Source: Fibrobacter succinogenes
GTDB taxonomy: Bacteria > Fibrobacterota > Fibrobacteria > Fibrobacterales > Fibrobacteraceae
Assembly (NCBI GenBank): GCA_902776765.1
Contig: CACYRP010000010.1
Span: 56,944-120,943, forward strand
Direction of reading: 5' to 3'
DNA length: 64,000 nt
The translations under genes were made by a program, and so were the position numbers. Below, in pieces: positions 35,722 through 43,650 of this stretch (position 1 is the first letter of the stretch; the number at the start of each line of letters is the position of its first letter). The notes beneath the pieces are model-generated. The model was not told where the DNA came from. It saw nothing but the letters and a program-made list of their open reading frames with translations, and did no database searches.

Positions 35722-35758
35722 AAAAAATCCCACCTACGAATTTTCGCCGCAGGCGGGA
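35722..35758 (-). terminator. Terminator-like hairpin in the leader of the DUF3793 gene (possible attenuator)
   Basis: On the minus strand TCCCGCCTGCG pairs with CGTAGGTGGGA around nine bases, followed by six Us. It lies 30 bases before the DUF3793 start and downstream of the TTAG-N6-CTAA site at 35892. The porin gene already has its own terminator at 35913, so this hairpin is in the leader of the next unit. Confidence 0.65.
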
Positions 35759-35891
35759 TAACCTATCCAGTATATATGAGGTAACGAATCTTATACACTA
35801 GCTGAGGTTCTATGGCAAATTTTCTTTATACCTATTTTAGAAATTTGAAAATCTTTATTCTACTCCAAGTAGACTCGGAACGCTCCAAAAG

Positions 35892-35905
35892 TTAGATTAA
35901 GCTAA
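35892..35905. promoter_or_regulatory. Putative metal-regulator operator, TTAG-N6-CTAA
   Basis: TTAGATTAAGCTAA lies between the porin terminator and the DUF3793-flavodoxin genes, about 200 bases before the DUF3793 start. It fits the pattern found before dtxR-feoAB, the 34-residue ORF and the DMT-ZIP genes. Confidence 0.55.
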
Positions 35906-35912
35906 TATAAAG

Positions 35913-35947
35913 AAAAACCCCGCCAACGATTTCTCTTCGCGGCGGGA
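35913..35947 (-). terminator. Intrinsic terminator of the porin gene
   Basis: On the minus strand CCCGCC and GGCGGG form a GC-rich stem, followed by a U5 tract. It lies about 35 bases after the porin stop codon. Confidence 0.85.
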
Positions 35948-35981
35948 TTTTCATCCTATGGCAAAAATTAGAAATAGTTTG

Positions 35982-37103
35982 TTAGAAAGCGAATACCGTT
36001 TCGAGACCGAATCCGAGACCCGTATCGTCACCGGCGTCATCGCCAACCGGAATATTGAACATAGCAAAGCCAGTCACTTCAAGGCCTTCGACAGGAGTGA
36101 AGTATGCGCGAACACCTACGTTAAACGTAGAAGTATCATCATCCTTCTGCAGCGTATTCGTATGGTATTCAAGCGGAAGGCCGAGAGCAATCGCATCGTT
36201 AATCTTTACACTCGGTTCGCCATAAGCGAAGAAGTATTCCGGAATTTCTTCACCATGAACGGTCGGATTCTTCTTGTCAATAATGGCATAGAACACAGAG
36301 CCCTTGATATTGAACGTGCCAAGATCTAAAGACGGTTCACCGAGAATGGCATGCGTTGCCTTCGGATTCTTTTCGCCAAGAGCATCAGCATGCAAGCCAT
36401 AAACAGCGTGCAAGGCAAATGCGCCGAACTTCAGATTAGCATCAAGGCCAGCATGCAATTCATTGTGCTTAGCTTCCTGATAAGACTTGTAATCCACAAA
36501 CGGGCGCAACACATGTTCGCCAAGGCCCAGTTCATAAGCGAGGTGCAAGTCGTAAGCAACGCCTACGCACGATTCTTCACCATCTTCTTCAACGCAGATT
36601 TTATTGTCGTTGTCGCCGCGACCAAAGCCGAGGCCAAAAACAAGGCCGTTATAGTCAATTTCAAATCCCCGGATATCGTGTTCTGCCATACCGGCGGCAT
36701 TATCGGCCGGATCATCATAACCATAGAAGTTCAGGAACGCGCCTTCCGAGAAGGTCAAGTCACCGAACTTTACAGCAAACTTATCGCTATGCGTGTACTG
36801 GACAAAGGCGCCATTGTAAATAGCGGTCGGATCCGTCGTCTCGCCGTCAGCTTCTAACTGCACGGATGCAGACCACTTATCATTAAGTTTGACATCAACA
36901 TTCAAATCAAAAGTTGATGCGTAGCTGTGGCTCTTAATGTCGTCATTGATGACATCGCCAGTGTAAGCATCAAATTCTACTTCGCCAGAGAACTTGACTT
37001 CCGGACCTTTAGCCGCTTCGGCTTCCTGAGCGAGCGCAGGGACAGCAAGGATAGATGCAGCAGCAAGGCCAAACAAAAGGTTAGATGTTAAACGAGTCTT
37101 CAT
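35982..37103 (-). CDS. Outer-membrane beta-barrel porin
   Basis: A 373-residue protein with a clear signal peptide (LLFGLAAASILAVPALAQ) followed by alternating amphipathic strands, many acidic residues in predicted loops, and a C-terminal phenylalanine (ETVFAF) that serves as the barrel-assembly signal. Two cysteines in KICVEEDGEESCVGV could form a loop disulfide. GGAG before 37103 fixes the start. It shares a promoter region with the 34-residue ORF and follows a TTAG-N6-CTAA site, so it may be a metal-regulated channel, for instance for iron or manganese uptake. The substrate is not visible in the sequence. Confidence 0.85.
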   Translation of the reverse strand: MKTRLTSNLLFGLAAASILAVPALAQEAEAAKGPEVKFSGEVEFDAYTGDVINDDIKSHSYASTFDLNVDVKLNDKWSASVQLEADGETTDPTAIYNGAFVQYTHSDKFAVKFGDLTFSEGAFLNFYGYDDPADNAAGMAEHDIRGFEIDYNGLVFGLGFGRGDNDNKICVEEDGEESCVGVAYDLHLAYELGLGEHVLRPFVDYKSYQEAKHNELHAGLDANLKFGAFALHAVYGLHADALGEKNPKATHAILGEPSLDLGTFNIKGSVFYAIIDKKNPTVHGEEIPEYFFAYGEPSVKINDAIALGLPLEYHTNTLQKDDDTSTFNVGVRAYFTPVEGLEVTGFAMFNIPVGDDAGDDTGLGFGLETVFAF

Positions 37104-37170
37104 TTTTACTCTCCTATGACGGTTTGTATTTCTTTTTTGTAACACCCCGTCTAGACTTTTACATTTTGTG

Positions 37171-37275
37171 TTACAAAATTCTTGGCTTTTCGCCCTTTTT
37201 GTTCTTCTTTAAGCAAAGAGCGTGCCAATTATTTTTCAGTTCATTCCATTCAGAATCATTTTCTTTAACGCCCAT
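37171..37275 (-). CDS. Small 34-residue ORF between feoB and the porin gene
   Basis: A short frame MGVKENDSEW... ending KKGEKPRIL with a good TAGGAG site 10 bases before its ATG and a TTAG-N6-CTAA operator 23 bases upstream. The product is hydrophilic, basic at the C-terminus, and has one cysteine in WHALCLKKN. It is too short and lacks the winged helix for FeoC. It may be a small regulator of iron uptake or a leader peptide for the porin gene; I do not recognise it. Confidence 0.5.
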   Translation of the reverse strand: MGVKENDSEWNELKNNWHALCLKKNKKGEKPRIL

Positions 37276-37297
37276 TTGTTAGTTTCTCCTATCTTTA

Positions 37298-37311
37298 TTA
37301 GTTTTGTCTAA
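37298..37311. promoter_or_regulatory. Putative metal-regulator operator, TTAG-N6-CTAA
   Basis: TTAGTTTTGTCTAA lies right before the ribosome site of the 34-residue ORF, where a bound repressor would block transcription of that ORF and the porin gene. Confidence 0.6.
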
Positions 37312-37325
37312 GTTAAAGGGTTTAA

Positions 37326-37361
37326 TTAAGGGCCGACGGCTTTTGGCCAATCGGCCCTTAA
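37326..37361. terminator. Hairpin terminator-like element after feoB
   Basis: TTAAGGGCCGA and TCGGCCCTTAA form an 11-pair stem with more pairing in the loop. It lies 36 bases after the feoB stop and separates it from the small ORF/porin unit. The U-run is poor, so it may be a bidirectional or weak terminator. Confidence 0.6.
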
Positions 37362-37396
37362 TGATTCTTGACTCAAATGAAACTGGACGTTAGATT

Positions 37397-40345
37397 TTAA
37401 TCTTCAAATCGACCTTTCTTGTTTGCACTCATACCGAAGAGCTTGAGGAAGACGAATGTCGCCACAAGCACAACAATCGAGCACACAATCCAGAACTTGT
37501 CGCCGCCCACCGGAATCTGGTAGAGGAGTATCGAGACCGCCCAGGCAAGCACCGTCTGGACCACAGCCATCAACACACCAAGACCAAGGCCAATTTCGCG
37601 AACGACCACGCCCATTGCAGCAAGGCAAGGCACGTAGAGCAAGATAAAGATCAAGAACGCAAACACCTGCCAGTTAAATCCGTCTACCGGATTTCCATTC
37701 TTGTCCGGGTTATGGAAGTAAGAACGGAGGTTGGCATAAATGTCAGCCGTTTCACTCAAGTCGCCTTCTTCGAGAGCGCCGATTTCATCTTCGCTCAACG
37801 TGAGGCCTGCAGCAGCGAGTTTTGCAAATACCTCTTCACGAGCCTTGTCGGCACCTTCATCTTCACTGAAGGTCTCGATAGAAGCATATTCTTCACAAGT
37901 AATCGCCTTGGTTTCAAGAATCTTGTCGAGCGTCACCTTCTTGAGTTCGGCAGCATTCTGGGCTTCGAGTTCGCCAGAAGTTCCGAGAATGTCTGTGAGA
38001 GAACCAAAGACTTCACTCAAGTTTTCAGGAATCGTGCCGAGAGCTTCCTTGAATGCACCGAGAATATCCGGAGCACCACCTTCTTCCTCTTCTTCGGCAG
38101 GGCATTCGTCCACGCCAGCAATGAGAGGCTTTTCTTCGGCAGGGGCTTCTGCAGATTCTGTGGCCGGTTCAGCTACTGCACTGTCTGCAACAGCATTAGC
38201 GCTATCGGTGGCAGTTGAATCAGCAACAGCGACCTTTGCAGAATCAGCTACAGAGACGTTACCATTAGCGTCGGGGCGTTGCGGGGTGTCCCCGCTAGAA
38301 GGGGTAGCGGACGCCGCGTCAGAGGCGGGAGCGAGGGGAAGGCTTTCCCCTTCAACCACTCTTTCGTCTTTCGTCTCTCGTCTCTCGTCTGTCACTGCAT
38401 CGCCAGGCCCCGCCATGGAGTACAAGGAGTTCATCGTACCAATCACAGCTTCCTTAGCGAGGAGACCCGTGAACAGCGACACAGAAGCAGGCCAGTTGTT
38501 GGATTCAACGCCGAACGGTTCAAAAATCGGAGTAATCGCTTTACCAATCGAAGAAAGCAAGCTGTTTTCGGAATCGCCATTGCCAGCCGTGAATTCCGTT
38601 TCCGTCTTGATCTTGGATTCGTCAATCACGACACCTTCGGGGAGCGGCACTTCCTTTTCGTCCTGCACCATGGCGTAACCTTCTTCGGCCTTCACGATTT
38701 CCGTCTTTTCGCCATTGATTTCGGTGTAGAGTTTATCTACAAAACCAAAGCTATTGAGGAAGCCGAGAATGGCAACGGCAATCGTAATCACCTTACCGGC
38801 ACGGATAATGTAATCGCGTAAACGGAGCCAGGAGTGGATCATGAGCGACTTGAATTTCGGCAAGTGGTATGGCGGCAGCTCCATCACAAAGTTGCTAGCC
38901 TCACCCACAAACAAGGAGCGGCGAAGAATCAAGCCGTACACGATCGCAAAGAGAACGCCCGCAAGGTAAAGCGCAAACACTACAGTCCCAGCCTGGGCTC
39001 CAAAGAATGCCGCAGCAAACAACGCATACACCGGAAGGCGAGCGCCGCAGCTCATGAACGGCACAAGGAAAATCGTGAGAAAACGTTCACGCTTAGATTC
39101 GAGCACGCGAGAGCCCATAATGCCCGGCACGCCGCAACCGAAGCCCACCATCATCGGCACGAATGCACGACCCGGGAGCCCGAGGAATCTCATGAAGCGG
39201 TCCGCGACAAAAGCCGCACGCGCCATGTAACCCGAGTCTTCCAAGAACGAAAGGCAGAGGAACATGAAGAAGATAACCGGGATGAACGTCGAAACCGTCT
39301 GGATACCGGCGCCGATACCATCGGCAAGGATAGCAGACACAAAGCCCGGTGCATGGAACACATCCGTAAGCAAGTAGCCAAGACCATCTACAAAGATGGC
39401 ACCAAACAGCACATCAAAGAAATCGATGAATGCAGAACCAATCGTGACTGCAACCCAGAAGACCAGGTACATCACCAAGAGGAATATCGGGAGCGAAGCC
39501 CAGCGATCCAAAAGCACAGAATCGAGCTTGTCCGACCAAGTTCTCTTGGAACGGTTCGAAAGAATCGTCTTACCTGCAATTTCGTGAGCCAAGCTGTAGC
39601 GCGCATCTGCCATTGCAAATTCGCTTTCTTCGTTCAGCATCTTGGTCACTTCGGCCTTGTTAATCTTGACCTTGGCTTCTGCAAACTTGTCTGCATAGCT
39701 CTTTTCGTTGCCCAAGTACATGAGCGAAACCCAGCGGGCATCCGTTCCCAAAAGCTTTGCAACCGGCTCAACCTGCGGTTCCAAATACTTCACGGCATTT
39801 TCGACATTCTCGCCGTAATGGATAGCCTTCGGAGTCATCTTCTTGCCAGCGACAACATGAGCCATTTCGCTGATAAAGTTCGTGATACTTCTTTCATTCA
39901 CGGCCGAAAGCGGAATCACCGGCACGCCAAAGCGTTCAGCAAGGATATCCAAATCCAAATGCAAACCGCGCTTTTCCGCAATGTCGATCATGTTTGCAGC
40001 AATCACCATCGGAATCTGCATATCGACAAGTTGCGACGTCAAGAACAAATTACGTTCAATATTCGATGCATCAATAATATTGACAATGAGGTCCGCTTCG
40101 CGAGTGAGCAAATAGTCCACAGCGGCGCGTTCGTCTTCGGCATTGGCAAAGAGCGCATAAGTACCCGGCAAGTCCACCACGCGAATGTGCTGGTTACCGA
40201 GTTCAAAAAATCCTTCCTTCTTTTCGACAGTAACACCCGGCCAGTTACCCACACTCTGGCGCGCGCCCGTAAGAGCATTAAAAAGAGCCGTTTTACCGCA
40301 GTTCGGGTTACCGGCAATTGCAATAGTAAAAAGCTTCGGAGCCAT
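37397..40345 (-). CDS. feoB: Ferrous iron transporter FeoB with a long low-complexity insert
   Basis: This inner-membrane GTP-dependent Fe(II) importer has 982 residues against about 750-800 for typical FeoB. The G domain shows GNPNCGKT (12-19), DLPG and NMID. The two Gate repeats are present (FFMFLCLSFLEDSGYMARAAFVADRFMRFLG, VGFGCGVPGI, SCGARLPVYALF). After the second gate segment (LLAKEAVIGTMNSLYS) lies an insert of roughly 150 residues. It begins with TDERRETKDERVVE, which is a translated dispersed repeat, continues as an Ala/Asp/Ser/Glu-rich stretch (VADSAKVAVADSTATDSANA), and leads to an acidic region EEEEEGG. The gene overlaps feoA by one base (TAATG). Confidence 0.95.
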   Translation of the reverse strand: MAPKLFTIAIAGNPNCGKTALFNALTGARQSVGNWPGVTVEKKEGFFELGNQHIRVVDLPGTYALFANAEDERAAVDYLLTREADLIVNIIDASNIERNLFLTSQLVDMQIPMVIAANMIDIAEKRGLHLDLDILAERFGVPVIPLSAVNERSITNFISEMAHVVAGKKMTPKAIHYGENVENAVKYLEPQVEPVAKLLGTDARWVSLMYLGNEKSYADKFAEAKVKINKAEVTKMLNEESEFAMADARYSLAHEIAGKTILSNRSKRTWSDKLDSVLLDRWASLPIFLLVMYLVFWVAVTIGSAFIDFFDVLFGAIFVDGLGYLLTDVFHAPGFVSAILADGIGAGIQTVSTFIPVIFFMFLCLSFLEDSGYMARAAFVADRFMRFLGLPGRAFVPMMVGFGCGVPGIMGSRVLESKRERFLTIFLVPFMSCGARLPVYALFAAAFFGAQAGTVVFALYLAGVLFAIVYGLILRRSLFVGEASNFVMELPPYHLPKFKSLMIHSWLRLRDYIIRAGKVITIAVAILGFLNSFGFVDKLYTEINGEKTEIVKAEEGYAMVQDEKEVPLPEGVVIDESKIKTETEFTAGNGDSENSLLSSIGKAITPIFEPFGVESNNWPASVSLFTGLLAKEAVIGTMNSLYSMAGPGDAVTDERRETKDERVVEGESLPLAPASDAASATPSSGDTPQRPDANGNVSVADSAKVAVADSTATDSANAVADSAVAEPATESAEAPAEEKPLIAGVDECPAEEEEEGGAPDILGAFKEALGTIPENLSEVFGSLTDILGTSGELEAQNAAELKKVTLDKILETKAITCEEYASIETFSEDEGADKAREEVFAKLAAAGLTLSEDEIGALEEGDLSETADIYANLRSYFHNPDKNGNPVDGFNWQVFAFLIFILLYVPCLAAMGVVVREIGLGLGVLMAVVQTVLAWAVSILLYQIPVGGDKFWIVCSIVVLVATFVFLKLFGMSANKKGRFED

Positions 40346-40629
40346 TAGACCCTCTTCAATTTAAGAACGTTCGCTTCTTGCTTGCGAAGCGACAAACGGT
40401 ACGACAAAACACTGACTTCAATCGGATCACCGAGAGGAGCCACCTGCAAAACTTCAAGCGTCACACCACGCACAAGCCCCATAGAAAGCAATTTGGACTT
40501 GTAGCGGGCATCGCCCTCGTTATAACCAACGATTTCCACCTTATCGCCTTTCTTGAGGTCGGAAAACTTCGGTTCAAGATCCCATTTCTTTGTAGAGGTT
40601 TTGCCTCCACAACCGCAATTACAACCCAT
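40345..40629 (-). CDS. feoA: FeoA, SH3-like accessory protein of ferrous iron transport
   Basis: A 94-residue protein with the FeoA SH3 fold: FSDLKKGDKVEIVGYNEG, KLLSMGLVRGVTLEVLQVAPLGDPIEV and YRLSLRKQEANVLKL. The N-terminus has an extra CNCGCGG motif that could bind metal and is not part of the minimal FeoA domain. The start codon sits one base after the dtxR stop and the stop overlaps the feoB start, so dtxR-feoA-feoB are tightly coupled. Confidence 0.95.
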   Translation of the reverse strand: MGCNCGCGGKTSTKKWDLEPKFSDLKKGDKVEIVGYNEGDARYKSKLLSMGLVRGVTLEVLQVAPLGDPIEVSVLSYRLSLRKQEANVLKLKRV

Positions 40630-40630
40630 T

Positions 40631-41065
40631 TTATTTTCCTTTTTTAGCCTTTAAAGCATTCGCCTTTTTCGCAACAGCGCCTTCATTTCCCCTCTTCATG
40701 AAGTCTTCAATTGTCGAAAGAGTTTCAGCAGAAAGAATATGCTCCATGCTGCAGGCGTCCTTGTCAGCAATCGCTTCGGAAACGCCCAGACGGATCAAAA
40801 AACCCTTCAAAAGAATATGGCGGTTCAGCACATCAGCAGCCGCCTTGCGACCTTCTTCCGTGAGTTCCACGCCACTGTAAGGTTCCTGAGTCACAAGACC
40901 CAGCTTTTTAAGTTCAAGAATCGCCTTAGCCACAGAAGGCATCTTCACAGAAAGGGCGGCGGCAATATCCTTGACACGGGCAATCCCGTTTGCCAAGCGA
41001 AGCATGTGCACCATTTCCAAGTAGTCTTCGAGACTCTGGCTAAGCTTCACGTGATTATTTTCCAT
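40631..41065 (-). CDS. DtxR/MntR-family metal-dependent transcriptional regulator
   Basis: A 144-residue repressor with an N-terminal winged helix (LEDYLEMVHMLRLANGIARVKDIAAALSVKMPSVAKAILELKKLGLV) and a metal-binding dimerisation domain (HILLKGFLIRLGV...CSMEHILSAET) with the expected Cys, His and Glu ligands. It lacks the third SH3-like domain, as in MntR and short IdeR-type proteins. It heads the operon with feoA and feoB. Three TTAG...CTAA elements (41105-41152) lie in front of its start, which suggests autoregulation by Fe(II) or Mn(II). The same motif occurs at other metal genes in the window. Confidence 0.93.
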   Translation of the reverse strand: MENNHVKLSQSLEDYLEMVHMLRLANGIARVKDIAAALSVKMPSVAKAILELKKLGLVTQEPYSGVELTEEGRKAAADVLNRHILLKGFLIRLGVSEAIADKDACSMEHILSAETLSTIEDFMKRGNEGAVAKKANALKAKKGK

Positions 41066-41104
41066 ATTCGATGATCCTTTAAACGTTAACGTCGCCTAAT
41101 TTTA

Positions 41105-41152
41105 TTAGACAAGACTAAAATTAGTAAGCCAAGGCTAATTAGTCAAGGCTAA
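41105..41152. promoter_or_regulatory. Three tandem TTAG...CTAA operators upstream of dtxR-feoAB
   Basis: TTAGACAAGACTAA (41105-41118), TTAG-N10-CTAA (41121-41138) and TTAGTCAAGGCTAA (41139-41152) lie 40-87 bases before the dtxR start, with successive starts 16 and 18 bases apart. The half-site TTAG/CTAA matches the outer arms of classical DtxR boxes. Together they would permit cooperative binding of two or more dimers. Confidence 0.7.
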
Positions 41153-41467
41153 ACTTTTGAAATTTTGCAAAAAAATGAGAAATGCGAGAAAAGATATAGG
41201 GAGGACCTATAACATATTATATGGACTCATCATTTGGGTCACTTTATGCCATTTTTTATAAGAAAATGACCAACAATGCCAAAATTATGTTTTTCCGGAA
41301 CTCAATTCTGCGCTATTTACGGAAGACGCCTACGAAATCCGCCCCATTGTTTTTCATTTAGCTCTTTTATATATTTCAATACGGATCCACTGAGGATGCC
41401 ATCCGGCTTAAGCCGGGCGTTATTATATCGATTGGCTATATTCTAACAATCAACAAATAGGAAACTC
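41153..41467. other. Intergenic region upstream of the GNAT-type toxin-antitoxin remnant
   Basis: This is AT-rich spacer without a convincing gene. A GGAGGACC near 41200 is not followed by a usable frame. A short stem GCCATCCGGCTTAAGCCGG occurs near 41398. The rest probably holds the promoter of the antitoxin-like gene; I see no clear -35/-10 pair. Confidence 0.4.
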
Positions 41468-41686
41468 ATGGCGAGACCCATCAGAGAAACCCCTATCTTG
41501 TTCGGCGAGGATGCTCGCCGGTTTATCGCCCGTATGCAGGAGAGGCACCCCGAAACTCCAGAAGCTCGTGCCCGCCGCTTACGGAATTACGAATTTTTCC
41601 AAAAAGCATTTGAACGAGGCATGCGCGAAAAGCGTGCCCGCGAAGCAGCTAACGGAGGTAAAGATCCATGGTTCGACAATGTGTAG
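41468..41686 (+). CDS. Antitoxin-like small protein paired with a GNAT toxin gene
   Basis: A 72-residue basic protein (MARPIRETPILFGEDARRF...). Its mainly helical, Arg/Glu-rich sequence and its position just before and overlapping a GNAT gene by 19 bases suggest the antitoxin of a type II GNAT toxin-antitoxin pair. It does not show the ribbon-helix-helix N-terminus of DUF1778 antitoxins, so the family is uncertain. It appears intact although the toxin is broken. Confidence 0.6.
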   Translation: MARPIRETPILFGEDARRFIARMQERHPETPEARARRLRNYEFFQKAFERGMREKRAREAANGGKDPWFDNV

Positions 41687-41925
41687 ACTGTTCGAATCTT
41701 GATTTCATTCGGTTACAGCCCACAAATAAGGTTAAATCCTTTGATTGCGGCGACGAAGATTTGAACGATTATATAACAAATAGAGCATCCTTGTTCGACC
41801 AATACATGCTTGCAGCAAGTTATACATGTATTGACTCTGACACAAAATTGGTATCTCGTTTTTTACTCTACATTCATTTTAACCCATTCTCTAAGGTATT
41901 TGAACGGAAATGGAATCACCGTTAA
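41668..41925 (+). pseudogene. Truncated GNAT acetyltransferase (toxin-like), 3' part lost
   Basis: The N-terminal 60 residues (IRLQPTNKVKSFDCGDEDLNDYI, then YMLAASYTCID) match the start of GNAT toxins of the TacT/AtaT kind. After about LVSRF, near 41860, the sequence no longer resembles a GNAT: the acetyl-CoA loop (RxxGxG/A) and the C-terminal half are missing. The break coincides with the 3' end of the adjacent defence operon at 41863, so the gene was probably cut by insertion of that operon. Confidence 0.75.
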
Positions 41926-43650
41926 TTGTTCATTTTTAACAAAAGATACATTCATCAATGTTAAAAGCCTTTCGAAAAATTCTGGAGCATTGCCATACGG
42001 TTCAATCGTTCGAATATTGGCAGCATTATGAATAGCGTACTTCATTCCTTCACCAATCACTCCCACAAAATAACACAGCACACTATTGATTCTAAAGGAC
42101 TTAATGTCTAAGCAGGACGATAGCAATTCTTCACGTTTAGCCTTGCTACGCAACTTGTTATTACCAGATTCCAACTCTTTTTTGATAGCGAAAATTTCTG
42201 GAATCGTAATCCAACCAGAATCCTTAATGATATTTATGTTACCATCAGAATCCATCACAACACCCTTCACATTTTCCTTGACGGATTCCGCCTTATCAAA
42301 AATTTCCATACAAGCACTATAACGAGATTGACTAAACAAGTCATTCACTTGTTCATTTATTTCAAAAGATCCATCAGGATGTACCGTCATAAAGAAATAG
42401 CGAGAAACATCCTCATCATCAACAAATTTCAATCCAAAGGCTACATCACCCACATAGCCTAAGTCTTTCCAATCAAATAAGCTTATTTTACCTCTCCTAA
42501 GATCTTCTTTTACCAGCAACTCATGGATAATGGCCTCAGCGGTAAATTTAGAGTCACCATCATATTTTTCGAGAGTTATATGTTGAACTGTAGCATCATA
42601 ATGCAACGAATGCGGGTCGTCCATACCTTCATAGTAATCTGCATCATGTATTAAAACCACGTTCAGCGAATTCTTCAAAACTTTTTGTTCCATAGCAGCA
42701 TCAACACCCCAATTTTCTTTCAGCACTTTCTGAACTCGTTTAAGAAAACCTTCAGAATGTTCATCCCTAATTTGATCAACAAGGCGAATTGGCGATTTCA
42801 AAGCTTGTTCAACAGCCTTTTTATTTTCTTTTTTTGCACTCAAATCATGATCAATGCATATCGAAGAATTCACCTGAGCAAATTCAATGTGTGCGAAGTT
42901 TTCATAATTGTCATTAAAACATTCTACTACGCTAGAAAGAGTTCCCATTTTTGTCGCCTTAAACTTTTCTAGACTTTTAGTATCAAGAAAAACTACATCA
43001 CTCTTTGAACCATCTAATTGACGAAGAATAAATTCATCTTCTTTATCCTCAGTCAACTTGCGACGCAATGTATTCCTAGAGGAAAAGGCATATTTGGGAT
43101 AATCACGATACTTTTTCTTCTTAAAAGTAATATCCTTTTGGAGTTTGCCAGAAGTAAACGTTCGAATATTTAGGTCAAGTATCAAATCTTCAGTCACCCG
43201 CAATTCCAAGCACGGCACTTGCCAAATCACGCCTTTACTTTTCTTAATCCACTTTGGGTGAAAGCAATACAGATGTCCCGTAAGGTTATTAAACCTTAGT
43301 TCCGGCAAATCATAACAAGACAATGCATTTAAAAGCAACTGCAATAATTCATGTTTTCTAATATCTGAAACATCCACTAATTTGAGAGTCATGCAATTAA
43401 AGCCTTCAATTTTAGAAATAACATGTTTGAGATTGGCTTTGTTGCATTCATCATGGTGCATCATTACTAAAAGGCTTTTACGAGTATCAAAACGCACTGC
43501 ACATGTATTGTTTTCTAAAAGTGGAGCATCAAGCATTAACGCCCCTGTCTTTAAATAAGTTTCCGTTGTTTCAATACGGAAGAAATCGTATTTTTCGGCA
43601 ATCGCAGCCTCATTAAAGGAACATTCTAATTTATTAGTTCTAATCATCAA
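41863..43650 (-). CDS. Argonaute-like protein, DdmE-like (putative)
   Basis: A 595-residue protein encoded directly after and overlapping the helicase-nuclease gene by 11 bases. The central part (LNVVLIHDADYYEG, then VQHITLEKY) is compatible with a MID domain. The region DVAFGLKFVDDEDVSRYFFMTVHPDGSFEI and the C-terminal VIPFPFKYLREW resemble an RNase H-like PIWI domain with the typical P-x-x-x-Y tail. I cannot place a full catalytic DEDX tetrad, so it is probably a guide-binding but non-cleaving Argonaute. In DdmDE this protein uses a DNA guide to find plasmid DNA and recruits DdmD. The match is by architecture and gene order, not by search. Confidence 0.55.
   Translation of the reverse strand: MMIRTNKLECSFNEAAIAEKYDFFRIETTETYLKTGALMLDAPLLENNTCAVRFDTRKSLLVMMHHDECNKANLKHVISKIEGFNCMTLKLVDVSDIRKHELLQLLLNALSCYDLPELRFNNLTGHLYCFHPKWIKKSKGVIWQVPCLELRVTEDLILDLNIRTFTSGKLQKDITFKKKKYRDYPKYAFSSRNTLRRKLTEDKEDEFILRQLDGSKSDVVFLDTKSLEKFKATKMGTLSSVVECFNDNYENFAHIEFAQVNSSICIDHDLSAKKENKKAVEQALKSPIRLVDQIRDEHSEGFLKRVQKVLKENWGVDAAMEQKVLKNSLNVVLIHDADYYEGMDDPHSLHYDATVQHITLEKYDGDSKFTAEAIIHELLVKEDLRRGKISLFDWKDLGYVGDVAFGLKFVDDEDVSRYFFMTVHPDGSFEINEQVNDLFSQSRYSACMEIFDKAESVKENVKGVVMDSDGNINIIKDSGWITIPEIFAIKKELESGNNKLRSKAKREELLSSCLDIKSFRINSVLCYFVGVIGEGMKYAIHNAANIRTIEPYGNAPEFFERLLTLMNVSFVKNEQLTVIPFPFKYLREWVKMNVE

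Noticed and set aside
38834..40348. A 504-codon open frame on the plus strand
   Set aside because: It lies wholly opposite feoB, has an amino-acid composition of antisense type (rich in His, Arg, Asn) and no domain or ribosome site; it is a shadow of feoB.
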